A DNA stretch of 15,804 bases from contig MLAK01001430.1 of NCBI GenBank assembly GCA_001839685.1, forward strand, positions 1 through 15,804. Direction: 5' to 3'. Source of the DNA: Tritrichomonas foetus. Lineage: Eukaryota > Parabasalia > Tritrichomonadida > Tritrichomonadidae. Both the position numbers and the translations under genes were made by a program. How positions within the stretch are numbered: the stretch's first letter is position 1; each line of letters opens with the position of its first letter. Shown in pieces: positions 7,933-15,270 of the stretch. The notes under the pieces are model-generated. The model saw only the letters and a program-made list of their open reading frames with translations, was not told where the DNA came from and did not search any database.

Positions 7933-8127
7933 ATTCTTCAAAATCAACAAAAATTATTCTTCAAGATCAATAAAAATCATTCTTCAAAATCAACAAAAAT
8001 TATTCTTCAAGATCAACAAAAATCATTCTTCAAAATCAACAAAAATCATTCTTTCAAAATTAATAAAGATCATTCTTCAAAATCAATAAAGATCATTCTT
8101 CAAAATCAACAAAAATCATTCTTCAAA
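7933..8127 (+). repeat. 23-bp minisatellite, eight copies plus a partial ninth
   Basis: The unit is ATTCTTCAAAATCAACAAAA followed by ATC or ATT. Units 1-8 occupy 7933-8117; unit 6 is 24 bp because of one extra T. A partial unit follows at 8118-8127. Copies differ by A/G and C/T changes (for example TCAAGATC, CAATAAAG). The array ends about 60 bp from the stop codon of the cysteine peptidase gene, on the 3' side of that gene. Confidence 0.95.
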
Positions 8128-8189
8128 GAATGTCATAAAACTAAATCTAATGTGAAAGCTATAAATAGAAGAGTATGCCACTGAATTGT

Positions 8190-9155
8190 TTATTTGTCAA
8201 TTGGAATGATTGCAGTGCTAGCAACACCACACATATTTACGCCGCGTATCATTCTCATGTATCCCTTTTCACCCCACTTCTCGTTCCATGAGTTCCTAAT
8301 GATCCAGTAGTCCTGATCTCCTTCTTTTCCAAAGCCAACAATGTTTACTGCGTGGTCAAAGAATGTTGTTGAACATTCATCAATATTGAAGATTCCACTT
8401 GTGTACCATGTGAAAGAGAAAGATGAAGAATCGATGCAAATAGAAGCAGGACCAAGTTCTGCAACTTTTTGTGCAAGTTCAACTTCGTCATTTTTAGTAA
8501 TTGTTGTATAACCTGTAACTGTCGAATAATCATATTGTGGGTCATATTTACATTGCTGTGTGGTCCATCTGTATGGGTAAAAGGCTTCTTTATTGATGTG
8601 GCCATTTTGGTTCTCGATTACATAATCATAGGCACTTGATGGCCAGCCGCCATAGCAGCCATGACAGTTTGTTGCACAATCGACTAAATTCTGAACAGAG
8701 AGCTCCACCCATTTATTTCCAAAAATTGCCCACTGCGATTCTTGTGCAGCACAAGCGGAAAATGCCCAGCAGGCACCACAATTTCCTTGTGCCCGGATTG
8801 GACCAACAATGTTTGGTGTATCACGCCAGTCCCAAGATTCAACATTCTTCTTGTTTTTAGAAAGTGTCACTTTTTTCTCGTGGCGTGGTTTTTCGTGCAT
8901 ATATTTGGCGCCGCGAAGTTGAGTGAGTTCTGATGGAGTCCAAGCCATAAATTCGTTGATTCCGAGTCTGAATGAATGATTACCCTTATTGAATTCGTGA
9001 ATGCGGCGAAGATTTGTGGCGAAAATACCGAGTCGTAAATGATAGTCGTCACCAACGTAATAAACATTGAAATCACGCATGAACTTGACAAAAGTGCGTT
9101 CTTCAGCACCAAGAATTAATCGAGATGTGGCGAAAGATAAAAGGAAAGAAAGCAT
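8190..9155 (-). CDS. Cathepsin L-like papain-family (C1A) cysteine peptidase, preproenzyme
   Basis: Clan CA family C1 endopeptidase of the lysosomal/secreted type, 321 aa. Residues 1-16 form a hydrophobic signal peptide. About 18-80 is an I29 inhibitor propeptide, with the ERFNIN/GNFD-like segments RLGIFATNLRRIHEFN and RLGINEFMAWT. The mature domain starts around residue 105. The catalytic set is complete: Gln123 (oxyanion hole), Cys129 in GNCGACWAFSA, His268 in FFDHAVNIVGFG and Asn288 in RNSWNEKWGEKGY. Papain-fold cysteines are present, including VDCATNCHGCYGG (158-170). Trichomonads carry large families of these peptidases, used in feeding and host interaction; a specific role cannot be assigned. 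The start ATG lies about 10 nt after a TTCAATT initiator-like motif. The stop reads TAAA, matching the trichomonad cleavage signal. Confidence 0.96.
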   Translation of the reverse strand: MLSFLLSFATSRLILGAEERTFVKFMRDFNVYYVGDDYHLRLGIFATNLRRIHEFNKGNHSFRLGINEFMAWTPSELTQLRGAKYMHEKPRHEKKVTLSKNKKNVESWDWRDTPNIVGPIRAQGNCGACWAFSACAAQESQWAIFGNKWVELSVQNLVDCATNCHGCYGGWPSSAYDYVIENQNGHINKEAFYPYRWTTQQCKYDPQYDYSTVTGYTTITKNDEVELAQKVAELGPASICIDSSSFSFTWYTSGIFNIDECSTTFFDHAVNIVGFGKEGDQDYWIIRNSWNEKWGEKGYMRMIRGVNMCGVASTAIIPIDK

Positions 9156-9161
9156 TATCGC

Positions 9162-9168
9162 AATTGAA
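9162..9168 (-). promoter_or_regulatory. Initiator-like element of the cysteine peptidase gene
   Basis: On the minus strand TTCAATT places a candidate +1 A at 9165, giving a 10-nt leader before the ATG at 9155. This spacing is typical of trichomonads; the motif itself is short and degenerate. Confidence 0.35.
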
Positions 9169-9687
9169 TTATATTGAAAAATATTTTGAGCATTTATTTG
9201 GCGATTGAATTCTATGTTTTGAGAAAGTGTATAGAATTATACCAGAAGTTTTGTGAAGAATTCTGTCTGAACAACTCAGAAAAAGAGAAAATCGGTTTGA
9301 AATTTCAATAGATGTATAAAAACTAACTAGCTCTAGATGTAGAAGACCATTGAGAGATCTAAATGAATAATTGTTGATATTATTGTCATCTAAAAANTAT
9401 TTAATTGTAATCCTATTAATAATATATAAATATTATAATTTAAAAATCAAGATACAGAGAAAACCAAATCCAAAAAAAAATTGTGAGAAAAAAATAAACC
9501 CCACAGAAATTTCTGAGAATTATAGAGATAAAAAGTGATTTTATAGCATTAATATCTTGATTATTTCTTATCATAAATCGTGCTTTTTATTATCATATGA
9601 CCCTCCATCGAAAATTATAATGTTTTCCAAAATACAAAAATGAAGTATAAAAAAAATATTAATAATTTTGATATAAATAAAAAAAAT

Positions 9688-9903
9688 TTAGGCATCAATG
9701 AGAAGATTACGAATGTTTTGCCATCTAAATGGCGAGTCATCAGAAAATTCACTTGGCATCGAGTCTGGAAAAAAACATATTGGATTCCATTTTTCTTGAT
9801 TTGGTCTTTCAATCGTTGTATCTGTATCCCTGCTTGAGAATGTGCTGTTGAGGACTGCCAGTCTATTTTCTTCATATACTAAAATTTTATGACAGAAAAG
9901 ATT
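9688..9903 (-). pseudogene. Possible gene remnant: 71-codon open frame lacking a proper start
   Basis: On the minus strand a stop-to-stop frame ends at a TAA (9688-9690). It gives a well-mixed peptide including YEENRLAVLNSTFSSRDTD and FSDDSPFRWQNIRNLLIDA, unlike the Lys/Ile/Asn/Phe-rich translations of noncoding DNA here. The only ATG in frame is late (codon 49). Two competing frames over the same bases (9615-9875 minus, 9640-9837 plus) look less natural. It may be the 3' end of a decayed gene or a chance frame; no family is recognised. Confidence 0.25.
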
Positions 9904-11020
9904 TCAATACATTCATATTTGTCAAATGGAAATTGAATTAATTCAACATCACTGAGTTAAAACTATCAAAATTTTCGCGATTTTTAATTAAAAATCGATA
10001 GAAGAAGTGTAAATAGAATTATGGGAAGCAGTATTATAATCTTTGTGATTCTTGGAAAAAAAGCTTCTCACAATTTTTTTTTAGGCTTTCTCCAAAATCG
10101 CTCTTTTTTCGGTTTAATTGTTGCAAAATTTCAAAACTATGAATAAATATGGCTCATAACTATAAAAAATAGATTTAACAATTGACTGAAAGCTGTTCAC
10201 CCGAAAACTGAAACAATAGCTTCTTCAGAATCATTTTCGAAATATTTTTGAATTCGGCCATTTGCGAAGTTTGCGATAAGGGAAATTTTCGTCATTCTTT
10301 TAGCTATTTGGGTTTTGATTTTTGACTGATGGTATTAAGTAATACTGATGATAAGGATCATTTTAGTGATTTCGTACGTTAAGACTATTTAGTTTGTATA
10401 CATCTATTTCAATGATGTTTTTCTCTTTCATTTTCTTTCCCAGATATCAAGTACTATTTGATTGAATGAACAATTTATGTTTGATATTAGATAATTAAGA
10501 TCTCTATTCTTTAATCAAATTGGTAATTCGAAAAAAAAACATATCCACGAAAATATAGTTTCTATCATCACATTTATCATCAAAACTCATGAGTTAACCC
10601 ACTTTTAATGCTGATCAAATGAACATATATGTGATTCTTATATCAGAATGCAGATTTGTGAAAATGGACAGAACTTACTTAAATCTAAATCTAATTCGAT
10701 AAAATTCATTAAATTTTTGTAATTTTTACCCACTATTATGATCAATATTGAGAGTAAAATTGGCCTTCACTATTCCTTCGCATGATCAAAAATTTGATCG
10801 AGTTTTGATGAGAACAGAGATGCTTGATATAGCCTCCAAGTTGTATAACTCTGCATCATGACCAAACCAGAAAAAGATTTCCACTAAATTTAGAATAAAT
10901 TTGTCATATGAATTAGAATTTCACTTTTGGACACCAATTTTTGATTCAGTTTGAATTTTATGAAAAATCGATATTTTGACCAAATATAGTCTCAAAAAAA
11001 ATTGTTTTTATTAAAATAAT

Positions 11021-11518
11021 CTATTTAGTTTCAGGAAGGGTGTCGCTCGTGTAAAGCTTGGCATGCTCACGAATTAGCTGTTCGTATCGATTTCTATCCA
11101 TTGTATAGTTTCTGTAATGAGTTTCGTGAGCAGGACTTTCTGGATTTGGACTATCGAGCAGTCCTTGAATTCCAACGAGTATCTGGCGTAGTGTGATTGA
11201 TGGTTTCCAACCACCTGGTTCGTTTTCGTGCAGAAAAGAGACGCAAACAGTTCCAGATGGAAAAACATTCACATGAGGGACTGGCGGGACGAATTTTGCG
11301 ACTGGCGGCTGAGATGGATACGATTGCGGAAAGTTTAAAGTGAGTGGATAATAACCGCCGGCCCATGGAGAATTCGGCTTACCTGGAATTAAACAATTCC
11401 AAAAGAAAAGATTCAAATCTCCATTTGGCAGTTTGGCTGGACGTGCGACAAATCCTGGGGGATGATCTTGTCGCCATCTTTTTCTTTCTTGTTGAAGACG
11501 TTCAGTTGCGTTTGTCAT
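11021..11518 (-). CDS. UBC9: Ubc9-type SUMO-conjugating enzyme E2
   Basis: E2 enzyme that accepts SUMO from the E1 and passes it to lysines on target proteins, mostly nuclear. 165 aa, close to the 157-158 aa of animal and yeast Ubc9. The UBC fold is complete. Residues 9-25 (QQERKRWRQDHPPGFVA) match the Ubc9-specific N-terminal helix and loop. CLIPGKPNSPWAGGYYPL (42-59) and YPSQPPVAKF (67-76) are typical E2 core. The catalytic cysteine is Cys92 in FPSGTVCVSFL. ITLRQILVGIQGLLDSPNP (from about residue 112) matches the Ubc9 helix region. The usual HPN tripeptide is HVN (82-84): the Asn is kept but Pro is replaced by Val. The start is the first ATG. The gene is divergent from the glucosidase II beta gene, with 236 bp between their starts. 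Confidence 0.95.
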   Translation of the reverse strand: MTNATERLQQERKRWRQDHPPGFVARPAKLPNGDLNLFFWNCLIPGKPNSPWAGGYYPLTLNFPQSYPSQPPVAKFVPPVPHVNVFPSGTVCVSFLHENEPGGWKPSITLRQILVGIQGLLDSPNPESPAHETHYRNYTMDRNRYEQLIREHAKLYTSDTLPETK

Positions 11519-11754
11519 GTTTTCGAATTTTGCTTTTAATTTTTCTTGACTATTGAGAAATTTTTGACCTATTTCCCCACCAAAGGTGAAATAATTGGTT
11601 AATTTGAGAACGATAACTTTAATATCAAAATAGTTTGGTGCTGAACTTTTTAGGAAATTATATAGCTTTATTTTGTATAAGAGAGGCTATTTAACAACAG
11701 AAAAAAATTTTATTCTCAATAAAATGGTCGGCCAAAAAACGATTTTAAAATTAG
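11519..11754. promoter_or_regulatory. Shared divergent promoter region of UBC9 and glucosidase II beta genes
   Basis: Both directions contain the same 9-mer TTCTCAATA close to the start codon. On the minus strand it covers 11551-11559 (candidate +1 A at 11554, 36-nt leader); on the plus strand it covers 11713-11721 (+1 A at 11718, 37-nt leader). These are plausible initiators. AACGATAA at 11609-11616 resembles the Myb-recognition elements described for Trichomonas promoters. These are motif matches only. Confidence 0.4.
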
Positions 11755-13542
11755 ATGATACTCGTTTTACTATTATCTATCCTGCAAATCAGTATTCCAA
11801 AAGGAGCTTTACCAGAACATTGGGAACAATACAAAAATGCAATCGATGAAAACGCAAATACATTTAAATGCTTTGATGGATCAAAAATTATCAGTTTGTC
11901 AAAAGTTAATGATGAATACGCCGATTGCGATGACGGATCAGATGAGCCAGGAACATCTGCGAGTGGTTTTGGCAAATTTTATTGTGAAAATCATGGTTCA
12001 CTTCCTTTCATTATTGACGGTTGGAGCATTGGTGATGGTTTATGTGATTGCTGTGATGGATCAGATGAAATGTTTAATCCACATGCCAAATGCGCAAATA
12101 TTTGTGTTGATGTTGAGAATAAAAGGCAATCTTTTATTTCAAAATTATCAAAAATTTACGCAGAGGGTATAATGCTTTACAACAACATGACAAAAGAAGG
12201 AGAAGCAATTTTTTTGAATTGTTCAAGCCAAAAAACTGAACTTGATGCAAAAATTCAAGAGAATGAAGATAAGAAAAATAAAATTGTTGAGGAAGCTGAA
12301 CAAAAATTAAATGAAAACACAGAAAACAATGAAAACAATGAAAACACAGAAAACAATGAAAACAATGAAAACACAGAAAATCATGATAATTCAGAAAATC
12401 ATGAAAACACAGAAAATCATGAAAACACAGAAAACAATGAAAACACAGAAAACAATGAAAACACAGAAAACAATGAAAACAATGAAAACACAGAAAATCA
12501 TGAAAACACAGAAAATCATGATAATTCAGAAAATCATGATAATTCAGAAAACAATGAAAACACAGAAAATATTGTAAATAGTAATGTGGAAAATATTGAA
12601 TCAAATAGTGAAGATATTGATATGAGTAATGAATATAATGAAGGAGAAAAACAACAAGAAAATGATAAAAAGGACCCTAAAAATTATTTCAGAAATCAAA
12701 TTGACACAGAAAACAATGAAAATCCAGATCAGGAATATCATGATCATGATTATGACTACTATGGTGATTCCTATGGATCTCCAGATGATTATTATGACTC
12801 ACGTGATTACAGCGGCGAGCCATACTACAACAATGATCACGGCAATGGGGAATCTCATGTTCCACCGGAACCAATTGAAGAAGAAATTGATGAAGAATAT
12901 GATGAAGACTTCGGATATCTTTTGCCATGGCAGGAATTCTTTGTGAATTTGTGGAAAATGACATTTGGGGTTTGGCACAAAAGGAGACACACAAGAAAAG
13001 TCTCACGTTTTACTAATAATGACTATAATTACGATTACAACGATGATTATAATCATAACTACCAATCATATGAAACTCGATTTGATGAAGAAACCAATAC
13101 CAAAATTAATAATCTTGAAACAACCATTAGCGATTTAAGAAACGAATTAGAAAAAGTAGAAAAAATTATGGAAATGAAAGAAATCGAAAAAGCTAATATC
13201 GCATTATATCAAAAAGAATTTACTAACGGTGAATATAAATTAATTTTTATGAAAGAAGTTAAAAAGAATTATGAGTCTTTAGGAAATTTCAATAGATTTG
13301 AAGGAAATGTCATGAAAATGGAAGATGGAGATTATTGTTGGCAAACTTCTACAGGAAGAAAAACCGATATTAATTTTATTTGCTCGAATGAAAATAAATT
13401 ATTGAATATTATTGAAGCAAACACATGCGAATATAAAGCATGGTTTGCAACACCAGCGGCATGCACTCAAGGACATCTTGATCATCTTCCGAATATGACA
13501 TTGGCACAGCTTGAAGATGCTTACCATCAATTAGAAATGTAA
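11755..13542 (+). CDS. PRKCSH: Glucosidase II beta subunit (PRKCSH-like) with expanded Asn/Glu repeat
   Basis: Non-catalytic ER-lumen subunit that retains glucosidase II and recognises mannose on N-glycans during glycoprotein quality control. 595 aa. Residues 1-18 form a signal peptide (MILVLLLSILQIS). Two LDL-receptor-class-A modules follow: about 39-77 with ADCDDGSDE and 77-117 with CDCCDGSDE. A Lys/Glu-rich helical stretch (about 120-185) leads into 29 tripeptides of ENT/ENN/ENH/DNS (187-273), then a Tyr/Asp-rich acidic region (about 328-357), a hydrophobic Trp-rich segment (388-407, LLPWQEFFVNLWKMTFGVW), and a coiled coil (about 443-490). The MRH lectin domain is at about 491-570; Gln530, Arg535, Glu554 and Tyr560 match the mannose-binding residues, in CWQTSTGRK and EANTCEY. 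FATPAAC is the family signature. There is no HDEL-like retention signal; the C-terminus is HQLEM. The acidic spacer normally present has been replaced or enlarged by the repeat. Confidence 0.94.
   Translation: MILVLLLSILQISIPKGALPEHWEQYKNAIDENANTFKCFDGSKIISLSKVNDEYADCDDGSDEPGTSASGFGKFYCENHGSLPFIIDGWSIGDGLCDCCDGSDEMFNPHAKCANICVDVENKRQSFISKLSKIYAEGIMLYNNMTKEGEAIFLNCSSQKTELDAKIQENEDKKNKIVEEAEQKLNENTENNENNENTENNENNENTENHDNSENHENTENHENTENNENTENNENTENNENNENTENHENTENHDNSENHDNSENNENTENIVNSNVENIESNSEDIDMSNEYNEGEKQQENDKKDPKNYFRNQIDTENNENPDQEYHDHDYDYYGDSYGSPDDYYDSRDYSGEPYYNNDHGNGESHVPPEPIEEEIDEEYDEDFGYLLPWQEFFVNLWKMTFGVWHKRRHTRKVSRFTNNDYNYDYNDDYNHNYQSYETRFDEETNTKINNLETTISDLRNELEKVEKIMEMKEIEKANIALYQKEFTNGEYKLIFMKEVKKNYESLGNFNRFEGNVMKMEDGDYCWQTSTGRKTDINFICSNENKLLNIIEANTCEYKAWFATPAACTQGHLDHLPNMTLAQLEDAYHQLEM
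12313..12573 (+). repeat. 9-bp coding microrepeat (29 units) in the glucosidase II beta gene
   Basis: Near-uninterrupted 9-bp units based on GAAAACACA, GAAAACAAT, GAAAATCAT and GATAATTCA, each encoding a tripeptide ENT, ENN, ENH or DNS. Units are grouped into higher-order 18- and 27-bp patterns, which points to slippage or unequal exchange. All units are in frame. Long chance frames on the other strand (12134-12604) and in frame 2 (12311-12577) result from this repeat. Confidence 0.92.
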
Positions 13543-14019
13543 TTATTGTTATTTTTATATATTTTTATTCAATAAAAATTATATTTGATCATTATTTATT
13601 TTTTGTATATGAAAAAATCAAAATAAGCATGTCCAAATAAATATAGAATATGGGATTCTTCTACTGTAATTATTTCAAGATTTACCTGTGAATGATATAT
13701 TCACCATGTTTAAATGTTTTTAGAAGTTGCAATCACATGGGTTTTCTAATGATAAAAAAAATATAAAGTCTCGACTTTAGAATGTTTGAAATATGATTTT
13801 TGAATTTAACATCTATATTTATATGTAATTATTTCAATCAAAATTCAACCAAACAACAATTAAAGATGATAAATTTATCGAATCACGATGAAGAAAAAAT
13901 AATTCTTTTGATATCCAAATAAAATAAAGAAAAATCGTTTTTATTTTATTTTATTCATAGAGTAGAGAAATAAATCAAACATAGTCTGCAGTATTTCCAA
14001 ATCTATACTGGAAAAAATT
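13543..14019. other. Convergent 3' intergenic region
   Basis: This lies between the converging glucosidase II beta and PI-PLC genes. AATAAA occurs about 30 bp after the glucosidase stop codon. T-rich tracts near 13930-13960 lie beyond the PI-PLC stop. I see no gene or structured element. Confidence 0.6.
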
Positions 14020-15270
14020 CTAATCTCTTTTAATTGGTGGAGGTAGCGGTGGAACCTTGGATTCTGGGTAATTCAGGAAAATCAGTCTATGTGATTTCAT
14101 TCCATTCAGAAAGTCGACAACATTAATATTTATATCGCGTTTTGCATTTTTCCTTGCTGATAAAAGGGAAATTAAATAATGCCAATTGTCTTTGTGTCCA
14201 GTTGCTGGTTTTTTCTTCTCTTCAAGTTTCTTTGTCATGGTGAATATATCATGCACGGGTAAATCTTGATTCATGTGACTAAGCACATACTTTGCATTTG
14301 CAGTAAATGTGAAGTGTAGACAATAGAGTTGCTGACAATCTATGTTTGGTTGTGAAGCAATAAGTGCAGATACAAGTTCATCATAATTTCTCTTGTTTGG
14401 CCATTTCGAATGTAGGACTGTATTTCCAAATAAGAATGGATTTCTGGTTATTTCTGGGCTGTCTTTTCCTCCCTCGACAAAATCACGTGCATCAATAATA
14501 ACAAGGACCTTTCCTGCGCACTCTCTTAAAGTGAAAGATGACGGCATTCTTGTTTGGAGAGAACCATCAACAAAGTGAGACTTCATAACAATATGCTTAT
14601 TTCCAAGAAGCTTGTGTATTGCAAATTGCAAATTTCTGAGGAATGTGGCACAAGTTGAAGTTGGCTTTATTTTAATGATAATCATTTCATGTGGATGCCT
14701 TTGCAAAAACTCATGAATGATTTTCAATTCATGGGCCAAGGACTTGGCTTTCAATCCATGATGGAGATAAAATCTTTCATCATCTTCGTAAGAAGCTCTC
14801 AAATCGAGGAAGCGAGCTCCGTATTTAAGCTGTGTGCGAATTGATTTTGTTTGGCAAACTGTCCACTGTTTTGGATCGCCAACTAAAGTCGTCAATTTGG
14901 CAGCTTTCTCGCCCTTGGCTGCTTTCGATTTTTTGGTGATTGCGTAGGTGGCAGAGTCATGGGTACCTGGAATTTTAATTTCTGTGATTTTTTTATCTTG
15001 AATGAGATATCCCAGATCTTCCATCCAATTGTTAAGTCGGTAATATTTGCAGGGTTCAACACGAGGCATTCTTTTCGGCTGCGGTGATTTCGATCTGAGC
15101 ATTAGATCCACTCTTGGACCCCATCTCCTTCTTGAGTGATCACAAAAATTGGCTGTCGTACGAATTGGTGGAGGTGAATTTGACTTCACTTTTGGGAGAA
15201 TTGATTGATCGATTTTGGCGGTGAATCGAGCTCCAAGTTGAGTAGGAACGAACATTTTCTTCAGATTCAT
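14020..15270 (-). CDS. PI-PLC X-domain protein (phosphatidylinositol-specific phospholipase C-like)
   Basis: Predicted phosphodiesterase of the PLCXD/bacterial PI-PLC type that would cleave phosphatidylinositol-like lipids. 416 aa. The X domain covers about residues 80-300. The first catalytic His is His104 with Asp105 in IPGTHDSATY. FLDLRAS provides Asp156 and Arg158, equivalent to the Asp-x-Arg of bacterial PI-PLC. The second catalytic His is His171 in YLHHGL. The Arg in place of a calcium ligand suggests a calcium-independent mechanism. Residues 1-75 are a basic, proline-containing extension (e.g. SRRRWGPRVD, SKSPQPKRMPR) with no signal peptide or membrane segment, so the protein is probably cytosolic. 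There is no Y, C2 or PH domain. The C-terminus is proline-rich (PPLPPPIKRD). The start is the first ATG of the frame. Physiological substrate is unknown. Confidence 0.91.
   Translation of the reverse strand: MNLKKMFVPTQLGARFTAKIDQSILPKVKSNSPPPIRTTANFCDHSRRRWGPRVDLMLRSKSPQPKRMPRVEPCKYYRLNNWMEDLGYLIQDKKITEIKIPGTHDSATYAITKKSKAAKGEKAAKLTTLVGDPKQWTVCQTKSIRTQLKYGARFLDLRASYEDDERFYLHHGLKAKSLAHELKIIHEFLQRHPHEMIIIKIKPTSTCATFLRNLQFAIHKLLGNKHIVMKSHFVDGSLQTRMPSSFTLRECAGKVLVIIDARDFVEGGKDSPEITRNPFLFGNTVLHSKWPNKRNYDELVSALIASQPNIDCQQLYCLHFTFTANAKYVLSHMNQDLPVHDIFTMTKKLEEKKKPATGHKDNWHYLISLLSARKNAKRDININVVDFLNGMKSHRLIFLNYPESKVPPLPPPIKRD

Larger units (their letters stand above)
7487..8189. other. Intergenic region with minisatellite between peptidase 3' end and exonuclease promoter
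   Basis: About 700 bp. The part near 7500 is the exonuclease promoter. The middle has short inverted repeats: AACAATT-TTC-AATTGTT near 7590-7610 and TTTTGATA-CAC-TATCAAAA at 7846-7864. The end is filled by the 23-bp tandem repeat. A 91-codon plus-strand open frame (7909-8184) runs through the repeat but is probably not a gene. Confidence 0.55.
9156..11020. other. Long AT-rich intergenic region without a convincing gene
   Basis: Nearly 1.9 kb separates the peptidase promoter from the 3' end of the UBC9 gene. No ORF has a recognisable domain. A single ambiguous base lies at 9397. A perfect 20-bp palindrome (CGATTTTTAATTAAAAATCG) lies at 9978-9997. On the minus strand, several short frames with coding-like composition (9688-9903, 10197-10295, 10786-10920) may be remnants of a decayed gene. 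I found no tRNA, rRNA or transposon ends. Confidence 0.5.

Noticed and set aside
7933..8127. CRISPR array
   Set aside because: The 23-bp units are directly adjacent with no unique spacers, and the genome is eukaryotic; it is a minisatellite.
7909..8184. 91-aa plus-strand ORF across the 23-bp repeat
   Set aside because: Open only because the repeat unit lacks stops; composition is low complexity and no domain is visible.
9615..9875. 86-aa minus-strand ORF with a hydrophobic C-terminus
   Set aside because: The end is translated poly-T/AT DNA (FFLFISKLLIFFLYF), and a different minus-strand frame over the same bases has better coding-like composition.
9156..11020. Spliced gene joining the minus-strand islands
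   Set aside because: I looked for the trichomonad intron signals (GTAYGT at the 5' site and ACTAACACACAG at the 3' site) between 9906 and 10199 and saw neither.
12134..12604. 156-aa antisense ORF and 88-aa frame-2 ORF over the glucosidase II beta repeat
   Set aside because: Both are by-products of the 9-bp repeat (Cys/Phe/His-rich and Met/Lys/Thr-rich); the sense frame has clear domains on both sides.
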